Assembly (NCBI GenBank): GCA_902520835.1
Contig: CABYPD010000007.1
Coordinates: 1 to 57,213 of the forward strand
DNA from: an uncultured Bacteroidota bacterium
Lineage (GTDB): Bacteria; Bacteroidota; Bacteroidia; Flavobacteriales; Flavobacteriaceae
Reading direction: 5' to 3'
Length of the DNA stretch: 57,213 nt
Part shown: positions 1-7,261 of the stretch, piece by piece
Numbering within the stretch: the stretch's first letter is position 1
How the letters are laid out: each line of letters starts with the position of its first letter
Position numbers and translations under genes: made by a program
Notes under the pieces: model-generated
What the model was told of the DNA's origin: nothing
Seen by the model: only the letters and a program-made list of their open reading frames with translations
Databases searched by the model: none

Positions 1-150
1 GAAGAAGCACCTGCTGCTGAAGAAGCACCTGCTGCTGAAGAAACTCCTGCTGAAGAAGCACCTGCTTCCGAAGAAGCACCTGCTGAAGAAGCACCACCTG
101 CTGAAGAAGCACCACCTGCTGAAGAGGCCGCTGATGAAGAAGAGGAAAAG
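1..150 (+). repeat. Imperfect GAAGAAGCACCTGCT tandem repeat
   Basis: Units of 12 to 18 bases built on GAAGAAGCACCTGCT recur about nine times with small variants (ACT for GCA, TCC for GCT, CCACCT insertions). The repeat lies in frame in the rpsP tail, so length changes in multiples of three would alter only the acidic tail. It may continue to the left of the window. Confidence 0.75.
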
Positions 151-156
151 CAGTAG
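1..156 (+). CDS. rpsP: 30S ribosomal protein S16, C-terminal tail (partial)
   Basis: Only the last 51 codons are in the window, in frame 1, ending at TAG 154-156. They encode a low-complexity tail of Glu, Ala and Pro (repeating EEAPA and EEAPP blocks) that ends in an acidic run and KQ. Bacteroidota S16 proteins commonly carry such an acidic, Ala-rich extension after the conserved S16 fold, and rpsP commonly precedes rimM, which starts 22 bases downstream here. The folded S16 domain lies outside the window, so the identification rests on the tail and the neighbour. The DNA is itself repetitive. Confidence 0.7.
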   Translation, partial: EEAPAAEEAPAAEETPAEEAPASEEAPAEEAPPAEEAPPAEEAADEEEEKQ

Positions 157-178
157 TAAATAACTACCTTTACTTTTA

Positions 179-694
179 GTGGAAAATCAAGATTGTATTT
201 ATCTTGGAAAAATCTTAAAACCCTTCAGTTACAAAGGAGAGTTAAAGATCTATATTGAAGATTTTTATATAAATCAAATTAATGAATTAGATTTTTTTTT
301 GTTAAAGGTTCAAGGTTCTTATATTCCTTTTACAATTAAAGCAATAACAAAAAAAAAATCAAATATTTTTAGAATCAGCCTTTATGGAATTAATTCAGAA
401 GATTTAGCAAAAAAATTAGCAGGTGTTGAAATCTACACCGAAAACAATTTGATAAAAAGTGAAGTTCTAGAAAAAAATGACAATTATATTTTTATAGGAC
501 ATGTAATCTATAATAATAATTCAATTATTGGAAAGATTATTGATATTGTAGAAAATAAAAATCAAGATTTATTTGAGGTTGTCGTTAATGAAAAAAGAAT
601 TCTAATACCAATAGTTGATGAATTTGTAGTAAATATTGACAACGATAATAAGAAGATAATTATGAATCTACCTGAGGGTTTAACTGATTTATAA
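179..694 (+). CDS. rimM: Ribosome maturation factor RimM
   Basis: RimM binds S19 in the head of the 30S subunit and assists late maturation of 16S rRNA. The 171-residue length is normal for the family. The N-terminal RimM barrel begins with IYLGKILKPFSYKGELKI (residues 7-24), matching the family's GxIxxxxGxxGExKI pattern. The C-terminal PRC-barrel half spans about residues 100-171 and includes the segment RILIPIVDEFVVNID. The start is GTG at 179, because no ATG lies between the rpsP stop and the conserved N-terminus. It is flanked by rpsP (22-base gap) and rluF (6-base gap), so it is probably part of a ribosome-biogenesis operon. Confidence 0.93.
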   Translation: MENQDCIYLGKILKPFSYKGELKIYIEDFYINQINELDFFLLKVQGSYIPFTIKAITKKKSNIFRISLYGINSEDLAKKLAGVEIYTENNLIKSEVLEKNDNYIFIGHVIYNNNSIIGKIIDIVENKNQDLFEVVVNEKRILIPIVDEFVVNIDNDNKKIIMNLPEGLTDL

Positions 695-700
695 ACTATT

Positions 701-1399
701 ATGGAAACAAGAATAAATAAATATTTAAGTCAGGTTGGTTATTGCTCTAGAAGAGAAGCTGATAAGCTTATTGATCAAGGTAGAGTTACAGTTAACAATA
801 GTGTTGTTGAACATGGTTGTAAAATAACTCAAGGAGATATAATCAAAGTAGATAGTGAGAAAATTAATAATAACATTAAAAGTAGAACATATCTGATTTT
901 CAATAAACCAAGAGGAATTGTTTGCACTACAGATACTGAAAAAGAAGATCATAATATTATTGATTACATCAATTATAAAAAAAGAATTTTTCCGATTGGC
1001 AGATTGGATAAAATGAGTGAAGGGTTGATTTTTTTAACTGATGACGGTGAAATTGTAAATAAAATACTAAGATCAAGATATGTGCACGAAAAAGAATATT
1101 TAGTCACTGTCAATAAAAAAATAACTTCAGATTTTATTGAAAAAATGGCTAATGGTATTCCAATATTGAATACAATAACAAAAAAATGTGTTGTGAAATT
1201 TGTAAGTGATTATCAATTCAAAATAATTTTAACTCAAGGTTTAAATAGACAAATAAGAAGAATGTGTTATTTTCTTAGCTATAAAGTAAAAAAACTAGAA
1301 AGAATTAGAATTATGAATATAAAGTTAGATGTACCTAGAGGAAAATGGAGGAAGTTTTCTAATAATGAAATAAATGAACTTAAAAAGTTAATCTCGTAG
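701..1399 (+). CDS. rluF: 23S rRNA pseudouridine synthase, RsuA/RluF family
   Basis: This predicted enzyme isomerises uridine to pseudouridine in ribosomal RNA. It has an N-terminal S4 RNA-binding domain (residues 1-60, beginning TRINKYLSQVGYCSRREADK). The catalytic domain carries the GRLDKMSEGLIFLTDDG motif, whose Asp in GRLD is the catalytic nucleophile in this family. The later EKEYLV and GLNRQIRRMC motifs also fit. The closing stretch KKLERIRIMN resembles RluF (23S U2604) more than RsuA or RluB, so I favour rluF. The TAG stop overlaps the GTG start of the next gene by one base, a sign of coupled translation. Confidence 0.88.
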   Translation: METRINKYLSQVGYCSRREADKLIDQGRVTVNNSVVEHGCKITQGDIIKVDSEKINNNIKSRTYLIFNKPRGIVCTTDTEKEDHNIIDYINYKKRIFPIGRLDKMSEGLIFLTDDGEIVNKILRSRYVHEKEYLVTVNKKITSDFIEKMANGIPILNTITKKCVVKFVSDYQFKIILTQGLNRQIRRMCYFLSYKVKKLERIRIMNIKLDVPRGKWRKFSNNEINELKKLIS

Positions 1400-3411
1400 T
1401 GATACGTATTCTATCAATATTAATTTTAACGCTTTATACTTCAATATGTTTTAGTCAGAACATTAAAACTATTGACACAATCAATCTTGATGAGGTTGCG
1501 GTTAAAATCTTAAGAGAACCCAATAAAAAAAACTTATCAGTTTTTTCAATAAACTCAATAAGAACTGAAGAAATTCAAAGGTATGCCTCGCAAATAAATT
1601 TAAGTGAATATTTAAATCTCATTCCAAGTGCTTTTATAATGAATAACAATAATTTTGCTCAAGATGAAAGAATATCAATTAGAGGTTTTGGAAGTAGAGC
1701 AAACTTTGGAGTAAGAGGAATTAAAATTTTTGTAGATGATATTCCTGAAACCTTTGTAGATGGTCAATCTCAAATTGACAATATAAACTTTGAAATTATT
1801 GATAACATTGAAGTTTTGAGAGGAGTCAATTCTTCACTTTATGGAAGTTCATCTGGAGGTGTAATTTCAATTAGAACAATCGAAGATTTTAATGATAAAT
1901 TAGTTAAAGCAAATGTATCATTAGGATCATTTAATACATCAAAATTTTATTTTACTTATGGTGTGAATAAAAATGATAATAAATTAATATTACACTTAAA
2001 TCAGACTAAATCTGATGGTTACAGGGACAATAGTGAATTCAAAAATTTGAACTTCAATTTAAAGTATATTAAAAACTTAAAAAAGGGACAGTTAAAAATT
2101 ATTGCAAACTACTTAAACAGTCCATATGCTAATGACCCTGGAGGATTAAAATTAGATGAGGTCAATGAAAATAGAAGATCTGCTCGAGATAGAAATTTGC
2201 AATATGATTCTGGAGAAAAAGTTGAACAATTTAAAATTGGGATTCATTTAAAACAAAAATTAAAAGAAAATTTAGCATTACAAAACCATGTTTTTTTAAA
2301 TAAACGATTTTTTGATGGAAAGTTACCCTACTCAAATGGTGGTATAATTGACTTAACAAAAAATTACTGGGGCTATAATTTAAATATTATTAAATATGGC
2401 TTATTGAATCATAATTTTGGTTTAGAATTTAATAATCAAAGAGATTTAAGAAATCGATATATTAATAACAATGGAATTTCCGGAGATTTGGTTATGAATC
2501 AGAACGAAGATTATAAGAACTTCTCAATTTATTATTCAAATTCTTTTAATCTTGGAAAATTTACTTTTAATAATAGTATTAGATATGATGATAATAATAT
2601 TGGTTTTTTAGATAATTTAAATAAAAAACAAGAAGATATTTCACTTAGCACATTCAGCCCAGCATCTAATATTAATTATGAATTTAATAACTCAAATGAA
2701 CTTTTTATTAATTATTCAAGCGGTTTTGAAACACCAACTTTGAATGAGCTTTCATCTACTGTAGGTAATTCTGGATTTAATAGCGATTTAAAATCTTCAA
2801 AATTCAATAATCATGAAATTGGCTTTTCAAATTTGAAATCAAATAATAAAATTAAATATAGAATTACTTATTTCTATTCAATATCTAGCAACGAAATTTC
2901 ACCATATGAACTAGAAAATTATCCAGGTCAAAAATTTTATAGAAACGCTGGTAAAACACTTAGAAAAGGTTTCGAATCTGAATTTAAAATAGGTATAAGT
3001 AAAAAATTATCTTTTGATTATATTTCATCAATAGGTTCATATAAGTTTTTAGATTTTACAATTGGTTCAAATAGTTTGAGCAATAGTAGAATACCTGGAA
3101 TACCAAATTCTATACACTTCTTTAACTTAGATTTTAAATTAAATAATAAATTAAATTTATTATTAAACTGTAAATTAATTGGTGATATGTATGCAGATAA
3201 TTTTAATAATAGTAAAATAGAAAATTATTCGATTTTTAATCTTAAGTTTTTAAGTCAAATAAATTTATCTAATACTAAATTTGATGCATTTGTTAGTTTA
3301 AACAATATACTTAATGAGAAGTATTTTGATAATATAAGAATAAATGCTTTTGGATCAAGATATTATGAACCAGCACCTGGATTTAACATAATGTTTGGTG
3401 TAAGAAAATGA
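1399..3411 (+). CDS. TonB-dependent outer-membrane receptor
   Basis: This 670-residue protein has a signal peptide (residues 1-20, cleavage after ICFSQ). A plug domain follows at about residues 45-165, with RISIRGFGSRANFGVRGIKI, the IDNIEVLRGVNSSLYGSSSGG signature in part, and GVISIRT. The rest is a long beta-barrel ending in GFNIMFGVRK, with Phe/Val-type terminal strand residues as expected for BamA substrates. It should transport a siderophore or other scarce nutrient across the outer membrane using TonB energy. The substrate cannot be told from sequence. The start is GTG at 1399, overlapping the rluF stop, and the last four bases overlap the next gene (ATGA). Confidence 0.9.
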   Translation: MIRILSILILTLYTSICFSQNIKTIDTINLDEVAVKILREPNKKNLSVFSINSIRTEEIQRYASQINLSEYLNLIPSAFIMNNNNFAQDERISIRGFGSRANFGVRGIKIFVDDIPETFVDGQSQIDNINFEIIDNIEVLRGVNSSLYGSSSGGVISIRTIEDFNDKLVKANVSLGSFNTSKFYFTYGVNKNDNKLILHLNQTKSDGYRDNSEFKNLNFNLKYIKNLKKGQLKIIANYLNSPYANDPGGLKLDEVNENRRSARDRNLQYDSGEKVEQFKIGIHLKQKLKENLALQNHVFLNKRFFDGKLPYSNGGIIDLTKNYWGYNLNIIKYGLLNHNFGLEFNNQRDLRNRYINNNGISGDLVMNQNEDYKNFSIYYSNSFNLGKFTFNNSIRYDDNNIGFLDNLNKKQEDISLSTFSPASNINYEFNNSNELFINYSSGFETPTLNELSSTVGNSGFNSDLKSSKFNNHEIGFSNLKSNNKIKYRITYFYSISSNEISPYELENYPGQKFYRNAGKTLRKGFESEFKIGISKKLSFDYISSIGSYKFLDFTIGSNSLSNSRIPGIPNSIHFFNLDFKLNNKLNLLLNCKLIGDMYADNFNNSKIENYSIFNLKFLSQINLSNTKFDAFVSLNNILNEKYFDNIRINAFGSRYYEPAPGFNIMFGVRK

Positions 3412-4922
3412 AAAAAAATGTTGTAATAGTAGGTGCAGGCGTGAATGGATTAGTAGCTGCTAATTATTTAAAAAAGCATGATTTTAATGTAACAGTTCTT
3501 GAAAAAAAGAATTATGTAGGGGGCGCATGTGTTAAAGATTCTACAATAATCAATAATAAAAAAATTGATTTTGCACAAGGAGCAACAGTATTGGGAATGA
3601 TGCCAAATTTCATTTATAAAGAAACTGGACTATCAAATAAAATAAAAACTTTTTGTCCAGAACACCCTAAGCTTGTTTACTTTGAAAATGATAATAATCC
3701 AACAAGAATTTACAGAGATATTACATTGCTAGAAAACGAACTTAAAGATAGGTGGAACGAAAAAGGTGATGTAAAAGCTTTTAGAAATGATGAAAATAAG
3801 GTAATTAAATTTATTCAAAAAATTTATAAAGAGGGAACCCCTCCAAATCTGGATCAAGCAGTTAACGAAATTGGGAAAGACTTAACTAAACTTTGGATCA
3901 AAGGTTCAGCTAAAGACCTATTAGATCACTATTTTACAAGTGAAAAAACAAAAGTATATATGGGTATGACAGTAATTGAAAGCAGCCCAACTTCATACAA
4001 TGAAAAAGGTAGTTCTTTTACAATTCCATTAATGGATTCTGGATCCATTTTTGGAGGTTTTTGGGGATTTGTTAAACAAGGAATATGGATGATTTCTGAT
4101 GAGCTTTTAAAGCTGAATAATGAACTTGGTATTGAAACAATTCTAAATTCAGAAATTAATGATATAGATACTAACAATAGAAGAATATCTTATACTAATA
4201 ATAATCTTGATTCCAAAATATATTATGATTACCTCCTTTTTTGCACTGATCCTCTTACGCCAACAAAAATTCTTAATGATAATAGCTCATTTATAGAGAA
4301 AAAAAATTATTTAGGAAGTAGTGGTAAGTTAACAATGTTTTTTAAAAAACCTGTAGAATGGAAAAAAGAGAAAGCTCTTGAAACCTCTTTTAGATTTGTT
4401 TTTTCACAAGATACTCTTGATGACTTGAACGATTCAGGACAAATGGCATTAAACTCTCAGAATAATTATACACCTGGCTATATACAAATATATCCTGACG
4501 GTGCAGCTCAAAGAAAATTAAATAATTCTGAAAATTTTGACAAAATAATATGTTTCACTAAAAATTTTTCTTTTAATAAACAGTCTAAGGATTTACTATA
4601 TGCTGAACAAAATATTATTGAAAAAATTTCTAAGCTTATTAGTAATCCAGAAGATTTAGTTGGAACAAAATTTCTCACACCCAAAGATTTGAATAAAACT
4701 TTCTTTTTTCCTGAGGGAAATATTGATCATATTGCTATGGATGGTTCACAAAATTTTGATAAAAGAACTTTTTCTTCAAACCCAAAAACTAAATTTTATA
4801 ATTATAACAATTACGAAAATATTTATTATGGTGGTGCAGGTATATTTCCATGTGGAAGCATAGCTGGAACACCTGGCTATATGTCCTCTAAGCAAATAAT
4901 CTCAAGCTATGAAAAATATTAA
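3408..4922 (+). CDS. FAD-dependent oxidoreductase, phytoene dehydrogenase-like
   Basis: This 504-residue protein opens with a dinucleotide-binding fold VVIVGAGVNGLVAANYL (GxGxxG at residues 9-14). An acidic strand end LEKKNYVGGAC follows. The C-terminus has the FAD-domain motif YYGGAGIFPCGSIAGTPGYM. The overall pattern matches the COG1233 phytoene dehydrogenase-like group, which includes PYROXD2-type proteins. The substrate is unknown. No phytoene synthase or other carotenoid gene is nearby, so a carotenoid role is not supported. The ATG overlaps the receptor stop by 4 bases, and the gene overlaps the following ATP-grasp gene by 14 bases, implying a single coupled transcript. Confidence 0.82.
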   Translation: MKKNVVIVGAGVNGLVAANYLKKHDFNVTVLEKKNYVGGACVKDSTIINNKKIDFAQGATVLGMMPNFIYKETGLSNKIKTFCPEHPKLVYFENDNNPTRIYRDITLLENELKDRWNEKGDVKAFRNDENKVIKFIQKIYKEGTPPNLDQAVNEIGKDLTKLWIKGSAKDLLDHYFTSEKTKVYMGMTVIESSPTSYNEKGSSFTIPLMDSGSIFGGFWGFVKQGIWMISDELLKLNNELGIETILNSEINDIDTNNRRISYTNNNLDSKIYYDYLLFCTDPLTPTKILNDNSSFIEKKNYLGSSGKLTMFFKKPVEWKKEKALETSFRFVFSQDTLDDLNDSGQMALNSQNNYTPGYIQIYPDGAAQRKLNNSENFDKIICFTKNFSFNKQSKDLLYAEQNIIEKISKLISNPEDLVGTKFLTPKDLNKTFFFPEGNIDHIAMDGSQNFDKRTFSSNPKTKFYNYNNYENIYYGGAGIFPCGSIAGTPGYMSSKQIISSYEKY

Positions 4923-6282
4923 TGTTGGTTGGGTTGAGTGGCTATCACTCCCCGATCTAGGCATTTCTGCAATTGAAGCAAAAACAGATACTGGTGCTAA
5001 AACAAGTGCTCTACATGCATACAATATTCAACCGTTTGGCAAAAAAAAGAGAAAAATTAGGTTTGCTATAAATCCCATTAAAGATAATCCTGAAATTGCA
5101 ATTTACTGTTCAGCTGATATAGTTGATCAAAGAGAAATAACATCATCGATGGGAAGAAAAGAAATTAGGTATATTATTAAAACTTCTATTCAAATTGGTG
5201 ATGTTACAAAAGAAATTGAACTGAGTTTGACAAATAGAGAAAATTTAAATTATAGAATGATCTTAGGTAGAAGTGCGTTAGATGGATTTATTGTTGACCC
5301 TAACTCAAGTTTCCTTCAAAAAAAATTAGACTATTCCGTATATAAAAAAATTAAAAACAAAATTAAATTAAGAAGAAGTTTAAGAATTGGAGTGTTAACT
5401 AGAGAGCCTAATAACTATTCTATAAAGAGATTAATTGAAGAAGCTGAAAAAAATGATCATGTTGTTGAAACCATTGATACAAAAAGATGCTATTTAAAAA
5501 TACATAGTAAAAATCCTGAAGTTCACTATAATGGCAAAGCATTGCCTATTTATGATGTTGTAATTCCCAGGATTGGTCCTTCAATTACATTTTATGGAAT
5601 GTCAGTAGTACGTCAATTTCAAGCAATGGGCACTTTTTGTATTAATTCAGCACAATCCATCGGAAATTCAAGAGATAAATTAGCTGCTCATCAACTTTTA
5701 GCAAGAGTTGGAATACCAATGCCAAATACTGCATTTGCCAATTCACCTAAAGACACTAAAAGCTTATTAGAATTATCTAATGATATTCCACTAGTTATTA
5801 AGCTTCTGCAAAGTAGCCAAGGAAAGGGTGTAATCCTTGCTGAATCAAAAAAAGCAGCTAGTGGAATGATAAGTGCTTTTCAAAGAATTGGAGTCCCATT
5901 TATTGCTCAAGAATTTATTGAAGAAGCTAATGGCGAAGATCTCAGATGCTTTGTGGTTGGAAGAAAAGTTGTAGGTTCAATGATTAGAAAAGCAGCAGAT
6001 GGAGATTTTCGTTCTAATTTACATTCTGGAGGTACTGCAAAAAATGTAAAAATTACAAAGCAAGAAAGAATTATCGTACTTAATGCTGCAAGAGCTTTGG
6101 GACTAAATCTAGCAGGAGTTGATTTAATTAGATCAAGTTCTGGTAGTAAAGTTTTAGAAGTAAACAGCTCACCTGGAATTGAAGGAATTGAAAAAGCAAC
6201 AAAAAAAAATATTGCAGGCTCAATAATTAAGTTTATTGAAGAAAATATAAGTTTAGTTAATATTTCCAGTAAAAAATATTAA
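4909..6282 (+). CDS. rimK: RimB-type protease / RimK ATP-grasp ligase fusion
   Basis: Two modules are joined in 457 residues. Residues 1-140 form a retropepsin-like domain of the RimB or 'ATP-dependent zinc protease' family (PF05618). It has the DTGAKTSALHA active-site segment at residues 27-37 and the closing MILGRSALDGFIVDP. Residues 158-450 form a RimK-like ATP-grasp ligase, with pre-ATP domain LRIGVLTREPNNYS, GNSRDKLAAHQLLA, nucleotide-binding VIKLLQSSQGKGVILAES, and metal-binding GVDLIRSS and VLEVNSSPG. RimK adds glutamates to the C-terminus of ribosomal protein S6, and in Pseudomonas a separate RimB acts with it. Here both are one polypeptide. S6 itself is not in this window, so the substrate is inferred. 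Confidence 0.85.
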   Translation: MKNINVGWVEWLSLPDLGISAIEAKTDTGAKTSALHAYNIQPFGKKKRKIRFAINPIKDNPEIAIYCSADIVDQREITSSMGRKEIRYIIKTSIQIGDVTKEIELSLTNRENLNYRMILGRSALDGFIVDPNSSFLQKKLDYSVYKKIKNKIKLRRSLRIGVLTREPNNYSIKRLIEEAEKNDHVVETIDTKRCYLKIHSKNPEVHYNGKALPIYDVVIPRIGPSITFYGMSVVRQFQAMGTFCINSAQSIGNSRDKLAAHQLLARVGIPMPNTAFANSPKDTKSLLELSNDIPLVIKLLQSSQGKGVILAESKKAASGMISAFQRIGVPFIAQEFIEEANGEDLRCFVVGRKVVGSMIRKAADGDFRSNLHSGGTAKNVKITKQERIIVLNAARALGLNLAGVDLIRSSSGSKVLEVNSSPGIEGIEKATKKNIAGSIIKFIEENISLVNISSKKY

Positions 6283-6362
6283 ATTATTTTTTTTTCAAAT
6301 TATAATAATAAAATAAAATGTTAAAATTTTTTTTAAAAAAAACTCTTTGATTAATTTAGAAT

Positions 6363-7010
6363 ATGGAAATAAGTTTGCCCAAAACAAATCTTAAAAATGA
6401 ACTTTTAAAAGCTAAAAAAAGAAGTTCAGCAAGTAAAAATCAACAATTTTTTAGTTTAGAATATGAGATCTCAAAATTGAATAGCGATAACCTATTTCAT
6501 GTTAATCAGATTAGAAAAATTTGTATTGATTACAGATTAAGATTTTTAGATGTAGAACTTTTCAAAGGTAAAATCCCCAACGAAGCTTTCAAGAAGCTTG
6601 ATCAGTTTAAAAATAATCATCCCAATTTAAATTTTGAATTAAGGATAATGGCTCCTTCAAAACTATTTGAACTAGAAAACTATGATGATCCACTATTATT
6701 TGCAAGTCTTGGTGATGGATATTACTATTTAATTCACAAATGGGGTAATGACTTGAGTTTTTTTAGAAAATTATCAGTTTGGCCATTTAAAAATCTAGTT
6801 AATATTTTAATTTTTATTTCAATTATATCTCTACTAATTACAGCTATTGTTCCTGGTAATATATTTTATTATGAGAATAATCCTGGTGCTGAATTTTTTA
6901 TCACATTTCTTTTTATTCTGAAATCAGTAATTGCCATTTTTATTTATTACGGTTTTTCTTTAGGTAAAAACTTTAATGAATTTATTTGGAACAAAAAACA
7001 CTTTAATTGA
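6363..7010 (+). CDS. Two-TM membrane protein of unknown function
   Basis: I do not recognise this 215-residue protein. It has no signal peptide. Residues 1-140 are a soluble, mostly cytoplasmic-looking segment with a Tyr-rich patch (GDGYYYLIHKWGNDLSFFRK). Two hydrophobic helices follow at about residues 143-165 (FKNLVNILIFISIISLLITAIVP) and 178-198 (FFITFLFILKSVIAIFIYYGF), joined by a short loop. It may be a membrane-anchored cytoplasmic domain. It stands alone after an 80-base A/T-rich spacer and is followed by a terminator hairpin, so it is probably its own transcription unit. The spacer holds T8A8 at 6327-6342 and nothing else I can support. Confidence 0.75.
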   Translation: MEISLPKTNLKNELLKAKKRSSASKNQQFFSLEYEISKLNSDNLFHVNQIRKICIDYRLRFLDVELFKGKIPNEAFKKLDQFKNNHPNLNFELRIMAPSKLFELENYDDPLLFASLGDGYYYLIHKWGNDLSFFRKLSVWPFKNLVNILIFISIISLLITAIVPGNIFYYENNPGAEFFITFLFILKSVIAIFIYYGFSLGKNFNEFIWNKKHFN

Positions 7011-7020
7011 TTTTAAATAA

Positions 7021-7050
7021 AAAAGGAGATGTTTAACAACACCTCCTTTT
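7021..7050. terminator. Bidirectional intrinsic terminator
   Basis: Eight-base arms AAAAGGAG (7021-7028) and CTCCTTTT (7043-7050) pair perfectly. After one A/C mismatch, TGTT/AACA pairs around a TAAC loop. The arms end in A-tract and T-tract, so the hairpin can stop transcription on both strands: the unknown membrane gene on plus and the tRNA pair on minus. Confidence 0.8.
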
Positions 7051-7053
7051 AAG

Positions 7054-7139
7054 TACTCGGGGCGGGACTTGAACCCGCACGAACATTACTGCTCATTGGA
7101 TTTTAAGTCCAACGTGTCTACCAATTCCACCACCCGAGC
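7054..7139 (-). tRNA. tRNA-Leu (anticodon TAA)
   Basis: The 86-base gene has acceptor arm GCTCGGG pairing with CCCGAGT and discriminator A. The D-arm is of type GGTGGAATTGGTAGACAC. The anticodon arm is TTGGA-CTTAAAA-TCCAA (anticodon TAA at loop positions 3-5), with a long variable arm typical of class II tRNAs and T-arm GCGGGTTCAAGTCCCGC. No CCA is encoded. It decodes UUA, the preferred Leu codon in this A/T-rich genome. It lies 9 bases downstream of tRNA-Gly on the same strand and is probably cotranscribed with it. Confidence 0.95.
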
Positions 7140-7148
7140 ATTATTCTG

Positions 7149-7220
7149 AGCGAAAGACGGGATTTGAACCCGCGACCCTCACCTTGGCAAGGTGATGCTC
7201 TACCCCTGAGCTACTTTCGC
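7149..7220 (-). tRNA. tRNA-Gly (anticodon GCC)
   Basis: The 72-base gene has acceptor arm GCGAAAG pairing with CTTTCGC and discriminator T. The D-arm is AGCTCAGGGGTAGAGC. The anticodon arm is TCACC-TTGCCAA-GGTGA, which gives anticodon GCC. The T-arm is CGCGGGTTCAAATCCCGT. No CCA is encoded. It is the first gene of a two-tRNA unit, with a good -7 element 13 bases upstream. Confidence 0.95.
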
Positions 7221-7232
7221 AAAAATGGTATG

Positions 7233-7240
7233 CAAATGTA
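7233..7240 (-). promoter_or_regulatory. Candidate -7 element of the tRNA-Gly/tRNA-Leu unit
   Basis: The minus strand reads TACATTTG, a perfect match to the Bacteroidota TAnnTTTG element. Its last base lies 13 bases before the tRNA-Gly 5' end. No clear TTG -33 element is visible at the usual spacing. Confidence 0.5.
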
Positions 7241-7261
7241 AAAAGAAAATTAAAAAGACTA

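Noticed and set aside
1-150. CRISPR-like repeat
   Set aside because: Units are contiguous and in frame with no spacers. They encode the acidic S16 tail.
3408-4922. Carotenoid pathway gene (phytoene desaturase crtI)
   Set aside because: The FAD motifs fit the broad family, but no phytoene synthase or other carotenoid gene is present and the sequence lacks clear CrtI-specific similarity that I can see.
6327-6342. T8A8 tract as a terminator after RimB-RimK
   Set aside because: Pure A/T pairing without G or C and without a following T-run is too weak. It may only bend DNA.
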